Shown: piece after piece, positions 1 through 10,770 of the stretch
Numbering within the stretch: the first letter of the stretch is position 1
How the letters are laid out: the number at the start of each line of letters is the position of its first letter
Assembly (NCBI RefSeq): GCF_016638705.1
Contig: NZ_CP067341.1
Location: forward strand, 3,909,501 to 3,973,500
Origin: Lysinibacillus agricola
GTDB taxonomy: Bacteria > Bacillota > Bacilli > Bacillales_A > Planococcaceae
Length of the DNA: 64,000 nt
Direction of reading: 5' to 3'
Notes under the pieces: generated by a model
The model's database searches: none
What the model saw: the letters and a program-made list of their open reading frames with translations, nothing else
What the model was told of the DNA's origin: nothing
Program-made: the position numbers and the translations under genes

Positions 1-902
1 AATTGCGCACCTGATTGTGTTCCCGCTGGAATACGTAATTTTACTTTTCCATGAACAGTCGGAACTTCAATTTCATCACCAAGAGCTGCTTGTGGGAATG
101 TCAGTTTCAGATCGTAATAAATATCATCGCCATCACGCTCAAACTCTTTGTGTCCTTGAACGCGGAACATAATATATAAATCTCCCGCAGGTCCTCCGTT
201 TATACCTGGTTCACCTTGACCAGACACACGAATTTGTTGACCATCATCAACACCTGCTGGAATCGTTACTTTGATTTTTTTATTTTTTTGAACTTTTCCT
301 TCGCCACGACAAGTTGAACATTTTTCTTTAATGATTTTACCTGTACCATGACATGTCGAACAAGTTCGACGATTCATCATACGACCAAATGGTGTATCCA
401 CTGCTTGATTTACTTGACCAGCACCTTTACATGTTGAACATGTTTCAGGTTTAGTACCTGTTTTTGCACCTGAACCATGGCAAGTATCACATAATTCATC
501 TTTAGGAATTTCGATTTCTGTTTCTTTCCCGAAAATCGCTTCCTCAAACTTAATATTCATACGATATTGCAGGTCATCACCTTTACGTGGTGCATTCGGG
601 TCTTGCTGACGACCTCCACCACCAAAGAACGAGCTGAAAATATCCTCGAAGCCGCCAAAGCCGCCACCTCCGAAGCCTGCATTTGGATCCTCGTGGCCAA
701 ATTGATCATAGCGTGCTTTTTTTTGATCATCACTTAATACTTCATATGCTTCAGCGATTTCTTTGAATTTTTCATCTGCACCTGGCTCTTTATTAAGGTC
801 AGGATGGTATTGCTTTGATAATTTACGGTATGCTTTTTTAATTTCATCTTTTGAAGCCGATTTCGTTAAACCAAGCACCTCGTAATAATCGCGTTTCTCC
901 AT
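1..902 (-). CDS. dnaJ: DnaJ (Hsp40) co-chaperone, 3' end outside window
   Basis: This is the cytoplasmic co-chaperone that delivers unfolded clients to DnaK and stimulates its ATPase. The gene reads leftwards out of the window, so about the first 300 residues are present. Seen: the N-terminal J domain with the HPD motif (YHPDLNK), a Gly/Phe-rich linker ([10 protein letters not shown]), then four CxxCxGxG zinc-binding repeats ([32 protein letters not shown]) and the start of the client-binding beta domain. The start [11 protein letters not shown] is standard for the family. It is the last gene of hrcA-grpE-dnaK-dnaJ and is separated from dnaK by a terminator-like hairpin, so its level may be set partly independently of dnaK. 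Confidence 0.97.
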   Translation of the reverse strand, partial: MEKRDYYEVLGLTKSASKDEIKKAYRKLSKQYHPDLNKEPGADEKFKEIAEAYEVLSDDQKKARYDQFGHEDPNAGFGGGGFGGFEDIFSSFFGGGGRQQDPNAPRKGDDLQYRMNIKFEEAIFGKETEIEIPKDELCDTCHGSGAKTGTKPETCSTCKGAGQVNQAVDTPFGRMMNRRTCSTCHGTGKIIKEKCSTCRGEGKVQKNKKIKVTIPAGVDDGQQIRVSGQGEPGINGGPAGDLYIMFRVQGHKEFERDGDDIYYDLKLTFPQAALGDEIEVPTVHGKVKLRIPAGTQSGAQ

Positions 903-1065
903 GATTCACACTCCGCTCTTTTTGCATAAAATCTATTGTATCACGCAGTTAAAAAAACTGCCTCTATTTTATTATTAAATATTCATTAAAAATGTTGCAC
1001 ATATGTTTTTTCACTTTTCTCGCAGTTAACCTATGCCACTAGACAATTTAATGTGCGAGGTTATA

Positions 1066-1112
1066 CCTAAAAATAAAGAGAAAAGCCAAAGCCGCAAGCG
1101 GTCTTTGGCTTC
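1066..1112 (-). terminator. Hairpin between dnaK and dnaJ
   Basis: Read on the minus strand, AAGCCAAAG and CTTTGGCTT (1083-1111) form a 9-bp stem with a GC-rich loop that extends the pairing. A T-rich run (TTTTCTCTTTATTTTT) follows directly. This has the form of a rho-independent terminator just after dnaK. It is probably leaky, since dnaJ has no obvious CIRCE of its own. It may set the dnaK:dnaJ ratio. Confidence 0.7.
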
Positions 1113-1136
1113 TTCACTTAACTGTGTTACATGCTA

Positions 1137-2990
<1,854 letters not shown>

Positions 2991-2999
2991 CTATTATTT

Positions 3000-3018
3000 A
3001 AACGCTAAGGATGCGTTT
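3000..3018. other. Small stem-loop between grpE and dnaK
   Basis: AAACGC and GCGTTT form a 6-bp stem with a 7-base loop just upstream of the dnaK ribosome site. It has no U-tract on the coding strand. It could be an mRNA processing or stability element; that role is a guess. Confidence 0.3.
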
Positions 3019-3053
3019 CATAACTAAATGTAATTGACTAAATAGTACTATAA

Positions 3054-3641
3054 CTATTCGTTCACTGATACCATTGTTGGGCGTAATACACGATCCTTTA
3101 ACAGATAGCCTTTTTGAAGCTCGCGTAAGACAACACCCGTCTCTTTTTCACTATCCTGCTCTTGCATGACAGCTTGGTGAACATTTGGATCAAATTGCTC
3201 ACCCTCAGCTTTAATAATCTGTAAGCCTTCCTTCTCAGTCGCTTCTAACAGAGAACGGTACACCATTTCAATACCTTTTACGATTGAAGCAGCTTCTTCT
3301 GAAGTCGACTCAACTTGTAAGGCACGCTCAAAATTATCGATTACAGGCAGTAAATCTGATAGTAAGCTCTGAGCGCGGTACTTTTCAGCTGCCTCACGAT
3401 CAAGTTGATTGCGACGACGTATATTGTCGACATCAGCTCGTAAGCGTAGATGACGACTTTCCTCGTCGTCAAGCTTTGCTTGTAACTCAGCTAGCTTTGC
3501 TTCGTACTGTTCTTCGATTGTTAATTCAACTTCTTGTCCTTTTACTTCTTCTTTAGCTTCTGTTTTTTCTACTGATGCATTTTCAGCTTGTACATTTTTT
3601 TCTTCTTGTACAAGGTCTTTGTTTTCAGTTGTTTCCGTCAC
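3054..3641 (-). CDS. grpE: GrpE nucleotide exchange factor
   Basis: GrpE releases ADP from DnaK. Seen: an acidic, low-complexity N terminus, a long coiled-coil region ([20 protein letters not shown]), and the conserved C-terminal beta domain with [17 protein letters not shown] and [10 protein letters not shown] chose the GTG start at 3639-3641 because a perfect AGGAGG lies 6 bases upstream (3648-3653). An in-frame upstream start would add seven residues (MIMRRIQ) that include the ribosome site itself. The result is 195 residues, normal for the family. hrcA ends 17 bp upstream, so the genes are co-transcribed. Confidence 0.96.
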   Translation of the reverse strand: MTETTENKDLVQEEKNVQAENASVEKTEAKEEVKGQEVELTIEEQYEAKLAELQAKLDDEESRHLRLRADVDNIRRRNQLDREAAEKYRAQSLLSDLLPVIDNFERALQVESTSEEAASIVKGIEMVYRSLLEATEKEGLQIIKAEGEQFDPNVHQAVMQEQDSEKETGVVLRELQKGYLLKDRVLRPTMVSVNE

Positions 3642-3658
3642 TTGAATCCTCCTCATTA

Positions 3659-4687
3659 TCAATCACTACGATTCTTCGTAAAGGCCTGTGTTAAATCCAT
3701 GCGCATTACGTCTAGTAAAGCAACTACACGCTTATAATCCATACGTGTTGGACCAATAATTGCTATAGCTCCTTGCTGATCTTCACCAATAGAATAAGTG
3801 GTCGTAATGACACTACAGTTTTCCATTTCCAGCTGTTTATTTTCCGAGCCAATACGAATATGAATGCCCGATTCATTGGGATGGAAGAGCGATTGCACTT
3901 GGCTAGTCGTTTCCATTAAGTCCAAAATCATACGGACTTTATTTAAATCGTGGAATTCCGGTTGGTTAAACATATTTGTTTTTCCACCATAGAAAATTTT
4001 ACTTTCCGAATTATGCATCGTCGCTGTCACGAGAGCGTGAATAAAATCATCCGCCGATCGAACATGCTGCTGTAATACTGCTAGCACTTCAGCTTCGATT
4101 TTTTTATGAATATCTTCTAATGACACACCAACTAGGCGATCATTTAAGATATTAACCATTTTCTCTAAATCAGAAGCGATAAAATTAGGAGGTAAACTAA
4201 ACATGCGATTTTCAACATGGCCGTTATTCGTTACGATAATCGCTACTGCTGTATCGCTAGAGAGTGGCACAATTGAAAATCGTTTAATACGATGTCTTTG
4301 AACATCAGGTCCTAAAAGAATCGATGTGTACGATGTCAGCTCTGATAAAATATTGGCTGACTTTCGGATAATATGCTCTACTTCTACTAAACGATCGTTG
4401 AAAATGGATTGAATTTGCTGAATGTCCCTTGAATTAATGCCTTGTGGGTTCAACAAATGATCTACATAAAATCTATACCCCTTTTCCGAAGGCACTCGAC
4501 CAGAGGAAGTGTGCGTTTTTTCTAAGAAGCCTAATTCCTCTAAATCCGCCATTTCATTTCGAATTGTGGCTGGACTAAATGTAATCTCTTGCTTTTTGGA
4601 GATTTGGCGAGAACCTACCGGCTGTGCAAACATAATAAAGTCATCTACAATAGCTTGCAATATTTGTAATTGCCGATTTGTTATCAT
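3659..4687 (-). CDS. hrcA: Heat-inducible transcription repressor HrcA
   Basis: HrcA binds CIRCE operators and represses class I heat-shock genes until titrated GroEL fails to keep it active. Seen: an N-terminal winged-helix domain ([15 protein letters not shown], then [19 protein letters not shown] and [16 protein letters not shown]), followed by the GAF-like dimer domain and a C-terminal [18 protein letters not shown]. The ATG at 4685-4687 is preceded by GAGGTGAT. A longer reading from a GTG at 4708 would start inside the CIRCE element and is unlikely. Length is 342 residues, as expected. It is the first gene of the operon and is autoregulated by the site just upstream. Confidence 0.97.
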   Translation of the reverse strand: MITNRQLQILQAIVDDFIMFAQPVGSRQISKKQEITFSPATIRNEMADLEELGFLEKTHTSSGRVPSEKGYRFYVDHLLNPQGINSRDIQQIQSIFNDRLVEVEHIIRKSANILSELTSYTSILLGPDVQRHRIKRFSIVPLSSDTAVAIIVTNNGHVENRMFSLPPNFIASDLEKMVNILNDRLVGVSLEDIHKKIEAEVLAVLQQHVRSADDFIHALVTATMHNSESKIFYGGKTNMFNQPEFHDLNKVRMILDLMETTSQVQSLFHPNESGIHIRIGSENKQLEMENCSVITTTYSIGEDQQGAIAIIGPTRMDYKRVVALLDVMRMDLTQAFTKNRSD

Positions 4688-4701
4688 GATTATCACCTCT
4701 G

Positions 4702-4728
4702 TTAGCACTCAACCAAGAGGAGTGCTAA
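4702..4728. promoter_or_regulatory. CIRCE operator (HrcA binding site)
   Basis: TTAGCACTC - 9 bases - GAGTGCTAA matches the published CIRCE consensus exactly on both arms. It lies between the sigma-A promoter and the hrcA start, so bound HrcA would block the operon at initiation or early elongation. It is the only CIRCE copy I found in the window. Confidence 0.97.
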
Positions 4729-4738
4729 TACTATTAAT

Positions 4739-4767
4739 AAGTTATCAAATCCCACATTTTATGTCAA
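4739..4767 (-). promoter_or_regulatory. Predicted sigma-A promoter of the hrcA operon
   Basis: Minus strand: TTGACA (4762-4767), 17-base spacer, TAACTT (4739-4744). The -35 box is consensus and the -10 is moderate. It is placed correctly just upstream of the CIRCE operator. Confidence 0.7.
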
Positions 4768-4776
4768 CGATATCGC

Positions 4777-5922
4777 TCAATCTTCTAGTAAAAATTGTTG
4801 AAATACTTCATTACCTACAAAACGACCTTTTCGCGTAAGACGAATTCCTATAGGATCATGTTCTAAAAGATCTTCTAAAACTAATTTTTCAATGACATGT
4901 CGGTAATGCGCATGCATCGATTCATTAAATTTCCCTTCATATATACTGTGTGTAATTCCTTCCGTTTTACGCAGACCTAAAAACATTTGTTCTTCTCGTT
5001 TCTCATTCTCTGTTACAACATGTTCATACACAATTGGTAATTCCCCTGCATTCACTGACTCCATATACTTTTTCAATGGTCCATGATTTGAATAACGCAC
5101 TCCAGCTAAATATCCATGAGCACCAGCACCAAAGCCTGCATATTCATCGTTTTCCCAGTATATTTTGTTATGACTAGAGCTGAAACCAGCTTGTGCAAAG
5201 TTACTAATTTCGTATTGTTGAAGTCCATGTACCTCCATCTGGTTCATCAGCACATCGTACATATCCGCTTCAAGATCTTCAGTTGGTAAATGTAGCTTAC
5301 CTTTTGTGTATTGATTATAAAAAATCGTTTTTGGCTCCACTATTAGTGAATACGCTGAAAAATGTGGTAAATCAAGCGCTAACGCTTTTTCTAAGGAATC
5401 CTTCCATTGTGCCATCGTCTGCCCCGGCAAACCATACATTAAATCTAGACTAATATTTCTGAAACCTATCTTTTTCGCCAAAGCAATTGTTTCATAGACG
5501 TGATTGTTGCTATGTGTACGACCAATTTTCTTTAACAACTCTTGATCAAAGGATTGTACACCCATGCTTAAGCGATTTATTCCCCCATCAAACAATGCCT
5601 GTAATTTTGCTTCTGACAGCTCGTCCGGATTAGCCTCTGTTGTAAATTCTGTCACACTATCCATCGGAATATACGTACGAATAAGCTCAAGTAGTTTCTC
5701 TAATTGTTGAGGCGATAATGCTGTTGGTGTACCGCCGCCAAGAAATATCGTTTCGATTTGTTTAAAACTCTCAGGATATTTTTTTGTAGCAAGCTCCATC
5801 TCCTTGCCAAGCATTTCTATATATTCATCAACTGGTTGATTTTTAAAATAAAATTTATTGAAATCACAATAGTTACAAATTTGATGACAAAAAGGAATAT
5901 GAATGTAAACACCTCGTGCCAT
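4777..5922 (-). CDS. hemW: HemW-like radical SAM protein (heme chaperone / HemN-like)
   Basis: This is a radical SAM protein of the HemN/HemW family. The short HemW branch is considered a heme-trafficking protein rather than a coproporphyrinogen dehydrogenase. Seen: CHQICNYC near the N terminus (Cys12, 16, 19; the CX3CX2C iron-sulfur motif), GGGTPTAL, then a SAM-binding TEANPDE and GVQSFD, and the HemN C-terminal domain (MFLGLRKTEGI). The ATG at 5920-5922 follows GAAGGGATAGCT. An in-frame extension of 26 residues upstream lacks a ribosome site. Length is 381 residues. In Bacillus this gene directly follows lepA; here its upstream neighbour is rpoN, divergently transcribed. Confidence 0.93.
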   Translation of the reverse strand: MARGVYIHIPFCHQICNYCDFNKFYFKNQPVDEYIEMLGKEMELATKKYPESFKQIETIFLGGGTPTALSPQQLEKLLELIRTYIPMDSVTEFTTEANPDELSEAKLQALFDGGINRLSMGVQSFDQELLKKIGRTHSNNHVYETIALAKKIGFRNISLDLMYGLPGQTMAQWKDSLEKALALDLPHFSAYSLIVEPKTIFYNQYTKGKLHLPTEDLEADMYDVLMNQMEVHGLQQYEISNFAQAGFSSSHNKIYWENDEYAGFGAGAHGYLAGVRYSNHGPLKKYMESVNAGELPIVYEHVVTENEKREEQMFLGLRKTEGITHSIYEGKFNESMHAHYRHVIEKLVLEDLLEHDPIGIRLTRKGRFVGNEVFQQFLLED

Positions 5923-6113
5923 AGCTATCCCTTCTTTCACATTAGTCTTTTTCCATTTCCTCATTATAAACAATCGAGGCAGGGAACGCCATGAATCCAA
6001 CCAGGAAAAATAACTACATCAACACTATTTAGTATTAACACAATTTATCTATTAATTATCTGAAAATTCTCATTTTTATGTTATGCTAATAAAAAGCAAT
6101 AAATGGAGGGATC

Positions 6114-7382
6114 ATGATGGACATGATTTTAAAGCAACAACAGCAGCAGAAAATGATAATGACACCTCAATTACAGCAATCTATTGAATTACTACAATAT
6201 ACAACACTTGAACTTGAGCAATTTCTGTATGAACAGCAATTAGAGAATCCGTTAATCGACTTTCAACCACCATCATTTCAAGAGCGTATTTTCAGAAATT
6301 CTCATTCTTCCTTTCAAACGACAGAGAATGATTTACATACAATAACTGCAAAACCAAACTACCGGGAGGAATTGTTACAACTAGCTTCACTCACTTTTAC
6401 AGGTGACGATTTACAAATTGTACAGTTTCTAATTGAACATCTAGATAACAAGGGCTATTCCCCACCATACCTTTCTAATGTTGCAGATGACCGACATTAT
6501 TATGGTATTCAGCTTTTACAACAAATCGGTCCAGCGGGAATTGGTGCGCGTAATTTGCAAGAATGTCTTTTGTTACAAATCGAAGAAAATAATGATGATT
6601 TACAGCGGCTTATTCAAAAAGGACTGTACCTACTGGCTGAACGTAAATTTCCTGAATTGATGAAATCTCTTAAACTTTCTAAAGAACAGTTATTAGCACT
6701 AATTAATCAGCTTCAGCAACTAACACCAATACCTTGCACTTTGAGCTCAGTAGATGACATCGAGTATGTTACACCAGATATTGTCGTTGTTATCGAAGAT
6801 GGCGCATTACAATTCAGCTTAAATGATCGCTCACTGCCATCTATTCAACTTCAGGATAGCTATAAAAATATCGCATCTTTACTACCTAAAGTTGAACAAA
6901 TATATGTAAAACAACAATATAAGCATTATGAATGGCTCGTACATAGCTTACATCGACGCCGTCAAACAATTATTCGTATCATGTCAGTTGTCTTACAGCA
7001 TCAGCAACAATTTTTTTACCACGGGTTATCTTATTTAAAACCTTTATCTTTAAGGGATGTCGCAACCCAAATCGAGATGCACGAATCAACAGTAAGTCGA
7101 GCAATTCGGAATAAAACAATACTGACACCTGTTGGAACATATTTATGGAAGGATTTATTTTCTTCTAAAATTGAAAACACTCAAACAGAGCATTCCCAAA
7201 CTTCAATTTTAGAAATGATTAAAAACCTAATCATCTTTGAAAATAAACAAAAGCCTTTATCCGATCAAAAGATTGCTGAAACACTAGCTAGCTCCTTTCA
7301 AATCCATTTGGCCCGTCGTACCATTAGCAAATATCGAGAAGAGTTAGGAATACCAGCAGCAAGCAAACGAAAGGAATTATGA
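6114..7382 (+). CDS. rpoN: RNA polymerase sigma-54 factor (SigL/RpoN)
   Basis: This sigma factor recognises -24/-12 promoters and needs an AAA+ activator. Seen: the Gln-rich activator-interacting N terminus (KQQQQQKMIMTPQLQQSIELLQYTTLELEQFL), a core-binding middle section, a helix-turn-helix (LSLRDVATQIEMHESTVSRAI, about 310-330), and the RpoN box ARRTISKYRE near residue 400. The ATG is preceded by GGAGGGATC. At 422 residues it is close to B. subtilis SigL (about 436). Next to it lies a histidine-utilisation cluster with a -24/-12 promoter and a sigma-54 activator, which suggests a local regulatory unit. The downstream side is a MITE. Confidence 0.96.
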   Translation: MMDMILKQQQQQKMIMTPQLQQSIELLQYTTLELEQFLYEQQLENPLIDFQPPSFQERIFRNSHSSFQTTENDLHTITAKPNYREELLQLASLTFTGDDLQIVQFLIEHLDNKGYSPPYLSNVADDRHYYGIQLLQQIGPAGIGARNLQECLLLQIEENNDDLQRLIQKGLYLLAERKFPELMKSLKLSKEQLLALINQLQQLTPIPCTLSSVDDIEYVTPDIVVVIEDGALQFSLNDRSLPSIQLQDSYKNIASLLPKVEQIYVKQQYKHYEWLVHSLHRRRQTIIRIMSVVLQHQQQFFYHGLSYLKPLSLRDVATQIEMHESTVSRAIRNKTILTPVGTYLWKDLFSSKIENTQTEHSQTSILEMIKNLIIFENKQKPLSDQKIAETLASSFQIHLARRTISKYREELGIPAASKRKEL

Positions 7383-7402
7383 AAACGATTTTCCTATATA
7401 AT

Positions 7403-7773
7403 GGCTCAGTTCCATAACGTGTAGTTGATTTCCGTTCCAACTGGGCGCTTTCCTGGGGGCGTCCGATGAGCCGCTTCACTCGCGTTGCTCGCTCCAGGGT
7501 CTCATCTGTGACGCTGATCCCCAAGGAGTCGCCCAGTCTCCACTCCAATCAATCTATATTAATTTCGCCTTGGCGTAATTGTTGCTGTCGCTTCACTTTC
7601 GCACAGATAAACAATGCGTCCGGATTTTCATTCAGTAGGTGTTTGGACACCTTTTCAAAAGGGAACCACATCCGCATTCATCTCTCCACCTTCAGAGGTG
7701 GGAGTTTTCTACTGATTGAAGATAAATGGCATACTTTTTACCAAATGTCATCCACAACTTTTGGTGATGAGCC
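7403..7773 (+). mobile_element. MITE family M, copy 1 (ISL3-like ends)
   Basis: The left end GGCTCAGTTCCATAACGTG and right end CCACAACTTTTGGTGATGAGCC are imperfect inverted repeats of one another. The flanks TATATAAT (left) and TATATTAT (right) look like an 8-bp target duplication with one mismatch. No transposase is present; short open frames within it are translations of repeat DNA. The same ends recur at 29313-29901 and 37248-37371. A family P element is nested inside (7561-7712). The GGCTC start plus 8-bp duplication suggests mobilisation by an ISL3-type transposase (inference). Confidence 0.75.
7561..7712 (+). mobile_element. Family P palindromic element nested in MITE copy 1
   Basis: A left hairpin AATTTCGCCTTGGCGTAATT (7561-7580) is followed by a 35-bp family R unit (7581-7615), then GCGTCCGGATTTTC, a GGTGTTTGGACACC palindrome and a right hairpin CCACCTTCAGAGGTGG (7684-7699). 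The same order of parts is seen at 17022-17264 and 34271-34465. It has no coding capacity. Confidence 0.65.
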
Positions 7774-7843
7774 TATATTATGAGGCTTTGACTATACTTC
7801 CATTTGCGAGAATAACAAGCTTCCAGACTATTTTCTAGGTAGC

Positions 7844-7882
7844 AAAAAAGTATGCTAGAAGACACCTTCAAGCATACTTTTT
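7844..7882. terminator. Bidirectional terminator after hutH
   Basis: AAAAAAGTATGCT ... AGCATACTTTTT forms a 12-bp stem ending in A/T runs on both sides. It lies 16 bp after the hutH stop and closes the minus-strand hut cluster. Confidence 0.85.
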
Positions 7883-7897
7883 CTCTTTTGTCTTGTT

Positions 7898-9403
7898 TTA
7901 TTTAACACTTAAAATATCGTTACTACTTAATAAATAATTAGCAAGTGTTTCGATCTCTTCACCAATAGCCTTATCACCTTCTAATGGCGGACAGAATGAA
8001 CGTACTATTTCTAAAAATTCACGTGTTGTTTGGGCTAAGTGTTGCTCAGCTTTTTCTAAAAAAATCGCTTGAGAAGCAGCAATTAACTCAATGGCAAGCA
8101 CTCGTGCACTATTATGCACAATTTGTCGTGCTTGTCTCGCCGCAGTTGTTCCCATGCTCACATGATCCTCTTGATTACCTGAAGTCGGAATAGAATCCAC
8201 ACTTGATGGATGGGCAAGGACCTTATTTTCAGAAACGAGCGAAGCTGCGACGTATTGAACAACCATTAATCCACATTCAAGACCTGGATCTGTTGCTAGA
8301 AATGGTGATAATCCACTTAATTGCGGATTCACTAGGCGTTCCGTTCTCCGTTCTGAAATATTCGCCCATTCTGCTACACCGACCTTTAAGAAATCCATAG
8401 CAAGTGCAATTGGTTGTCCATGAAAATGCCCTCCTGATAATACCTCACCATTTTCTAAAACTATCGGGTTATCTGTTGTGGCATTAGTCTCTGTTTGCAA
8501 GCACTGTTCTACATAATTAAAACATTGCCAAGAAGCTCCGTGAACTTGTGGCACACAGCGCAACGAATAGGCATCTTGCATATGTGTTTCTCCTTGTGTT
8601 GTTATACGCTCGCTTCCTTCTAACCACTTTCGTATACGTTCACCTACAGATGCTATTTCAGCATGAGGTCGTACTGCTAATAAATCTTCATCAAAGGCTG
8701 AAATAATTCCTTTTAATGCCTCCATCGTCAGACATGCTGCCATATCTGCCACATATCCAAGACGTTCGACCTCATTAATTGTAATAATCCCAATACCTGT
8801 CATAGCTTGTGTTCCATTAATTAATGCAAGACCCTCTTTAGCTTGTAATCGAACTGCTGTGAGTCCTGCACGAGCTAATGCTTGCTGTCCTGATATGACC
8901 TCTCCTTGATACTCTGCCTTACCTTCTCCGACAAGTACTAATGCAATATGTGCCAAGGGTGCTAAATCACCGCTAGCACCAACAGAACCTTGCGATGGCA
9001 CAAGAGGATGTACATTTTTGTTGATGAACTCAACTAATAATTGAAGTGTCTCTTCGCGAATGCCCGAATAACCTTTTACTAAAGCATTAGCTCGTAAAAC
9101 CATCATCGTGCGTACAATTGATGTTTCTAATGGTGTGCCCACTCCAACTGCATCAGAGCGTAGCAAATTAAGTTGCAATAGTTCATTATCTTGTTCAGCA
9201 ATTTGCACATCACTTAGTTTACCGAAGCCCGTATTCACCCCATATATAGCTTGGCCCTCCGCTAATCTTGTTTCAATCCGAGAGCGACTCTCTCTTACTC
9301 GATCTAACGCATTCGGTGCTAGTGAAACCTGTGCATGACCTTTAGCAATTCTATCAATTTGTGCTCTAGTTAATGTATAACCATCCAACTGAATGACTTC
9401 CAT
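7898..9403 (-). CDS. hutH: Histidine ammonia-lyase
   Basis: HutH deaminates L-histidine to urocanate, the first step of histidine degradation, in the cytoplasm. Seen: the Ala-Ser-Gly triad that cyclises to the MIO electrophile, in GSVGASGDLAPLAH (Ala143-Ser144-Gly145). Also present are YGVNTGFG near residue 54, the NGTQAM segment and a conserved QVHGASW. The 501-residue length is standard. An AGGGGTGA site precedes the ATG. It is the last gene of the minus-strand cluster, downstream of a permease, whereas in B. subtilis hutH comes first. It should be expressed from the sigma-54 promoter at 19038-19053 unless internal promoters exist. Confidence 0.97.
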   Translation of the reverse strand: MEVIQLDGYTLTRAQIDRIAKGHAQVSLAPNALDRVRESRSRIETRLAEGQAIYGVNTGFGKLSDVQIAEQDNELLQLNLLRSDAVGVGTPLETSIVRTMMVLRANALVKGYSGIREETLQLLVEFINKNVHPLVPSQGSVGASGDLAPLAHIALVLVGEGKAEYQGEVISGQQALARAGLTAVRLQAKEGLALINGTQAMTGIGIITINEVERLGYVADMAACLTMEALKGIISAFDEDLLAVRPHAEIASVGERIRKWLEGSERITTQGETHMQDAYSLRCVPQVHGASWQCFNYVEQCLQTETNATTDNPIVLENGEVLSGGHFHGQPIALAMDFLKVGVAEWANISERRTERLVNPQLSGLSPFLATDPGLECGLMVVQYVAASLVSENKVLAHPSSVDSIPTSGNQEDHVSMGTTAARQARQIVHNSARVLAIELIAASQAIFLEKAEQHLAQTTREFLEIVRSFCPPLEGDKAIGEEIETLANYLLSSNDILSVK

Positions 9404-9433
9404 TTAAAAATTTCACCCCTATTTGTTCGATTT

Positions 9434-10750
9434 CTACAAAACCATTGCTGCTACAATACCAAATATAAATAAAGGAATATTATAATGAATAAATGTTGGT
9501 ACACATGTATCCCAAATATGGCTGTGTTGTCCATCCGCATTCAAACCAGATGTAGGGCCTAACGTACTATCTGAAGCAGGAGAGCCAGCATCGCCTAGAG
9601 CACCCGCAGTTCCAATAAGCGCAGCTGTGGCGAACGGACTAAATCCAACTGCCGCACATAACGGCACAAACACAACAGCTAAAATCGGTATCGTCCCAAA
9701 TGATGTACCAATCCCCATTGTGACCAGTAAACCGATAAACAATAATAAAGTGGCGGTAATCAGCTTACTTTGTCCTGTCATACCCGTCATTGCTTCTACT
9801 AGCTCTGTAATTGCATTAGTTTCTTTTAAAATCGTTGCATAGCCCGATGCAATTAGCATAATAAATGCGATAGCCCCCATCAGCTTCACACCATTCTGTA
9901 CAACTTCTTCACTGTCTTTAAGGAAGACAACTCGACCAACAAACATAATAATAATCCCTGATAATGCGCCTAAGACAAGCGAACTTAAAGATAATTGGAT
10001 AACAAGCGCTGCAAATATTGCTATGAGCGCTATCCAACCTTTGCGATCCAATTTTGCCTCTATATTTTCTGTCTTCGGATTCTCGTAATCATGGAGATCA
10101 TCTTCAAGTTGTTGATATTCTCTAGGCTTTTTATAAGAAATAAATACTGCAATGGCTAAGCCCACAAACATTCCAATTGCCGGAATTGCCATAGCTTTTG
10201 GAATTTGACTCTGTACCATCGCCATACCATTTGCTGTCATCTCTTGTGCGATAATACCTTGGAATATTAATCCATATCCGATTGGAATCCATAGGTAGGG
10301 CATTTTCAAACCAAATGTTAAGGCAGATGCTAAGGCACGACGATCTATTTTCAATTTATTAAAGAAAAATAATAGTGGCGGTACCAATATTGGAATGAAA
10401 GCAATATGTACCGGGATAAGCGTACCTGATAAACACGCAATAATTACCAAAGAGAAGATTAAAATATATCGATTTGGCTTTTCCAATGAAAGAAGTTTTT
10501 GAATGAGAATATTAGCCAAACCTGACTGTGCAATTAGAGCGGCAAATATTCCTAACAATAGATAACTCAAAGCAGTTTCTGACTGCCCTCCCATGCCACC
10601 TATAAATATAGAAACTGTTTCAGTTAACGATAGATCCGCTACAAGCCCTGCTACGATTGCTGCGATTATTAATGCAAATAAAACATGAACCCCACATAAA
10701 CTTAAAATAGACAAAACAATAACTGAGATTAAAACAGGATTATCTAACAA
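9434..10750 (-). CDS. Na+/H+ antiporter-family permease, YuiF-like; probable histidine transporter
   Basis: This is a polytopic membrane protein of the NhaC/Na+-H+ antiporter superfamily group that includes B. subtilis YuiF. YuiF-type proteins are often encoded beside hut genes and are presumed histidine permeases (established association, not proof here). Seen: about 11 hydrophobic segments and the conserved GTAGALGDAGSPASDSTLGPTSGLNADGQHSHIWDT segment near the C terminus, split here as GALGDAGSPASDS and LNADGQHSHIWDT. The TTG at 10748-10750 is preferred because GAGGGTGGGG lies 6 bases upstream; a GTG at 10762 overlaps the ribosome site. It is 30 bp upstream of hutH, so uptake and the first catabolic step are coupled. 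Confidence 0.8.
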   Translation of the reverse strand: MLDNPVLISVIVLSILSLCGVHVLFALIIAAIVAGLVADLSLTETVSIFIGGMGGQSETALSYLLLGIFAALIAQSGLANILIQKLLSLEKPNRYILIFSLVIIACLSGTLIPVHIAFIPILVPPLLFFFNKLKIDRRALASALTFGLKMPYLWIPIGYGLIFQGIIAQEMTANGMAMVQSQIPKAMAIPAIGMFVGLAIAVFISYKKPREYQQLEDDLHDYENPKTENIEAKLDRKGWIALIAIFAALVIQLSLSSLVLGALSGIIIMFVGRVVFLKDSEEVVQNGVKLMGAIAFIMLIASGYATILKETNAITELVEAMTGMTGQSKLITATLLLFIGLLVTMGIGTSFGTIPILAVVFVPLCAAVGFSPFATAALIGTAGALGDAGSPASDSTLGPTSGLNADGQHSHIWDTCVPTFIHYNIPLFIFGIVAAMVL

Positions 10751-10770
10751 ATATTTCCCCACCCTCTGTT

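Noticed and set aside
3284..3556. A 90-residue frame opposite grpE
   Set aside because: It lies entirely antisense to a well-supported gene, is Leu-rich from the reverse of Glu/Lys codons, and has no ribosome site.
6001..6040. A third copy of the lepA attachment core near hemW
   Set aside because: Only an 8-bp match (GCCATGAA) is present, which is expected by chance; it cannot be used as the other boundary of the 41-kb block.
7324..7548. A 74-residue minus-strand frame overlapping the rpoN end
   Set aside because: Most of it is translation of the MITE; the same peptide pieces (RLGDSLG) appear wherever the MITE occurs.
7466..7783. A 105-residue plus-strand frame after rpoN
   Set aside because: It runs through the MITE, a nested family P element and a family R unit, with no ribosome site. 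Repeat DNA, not a gene.
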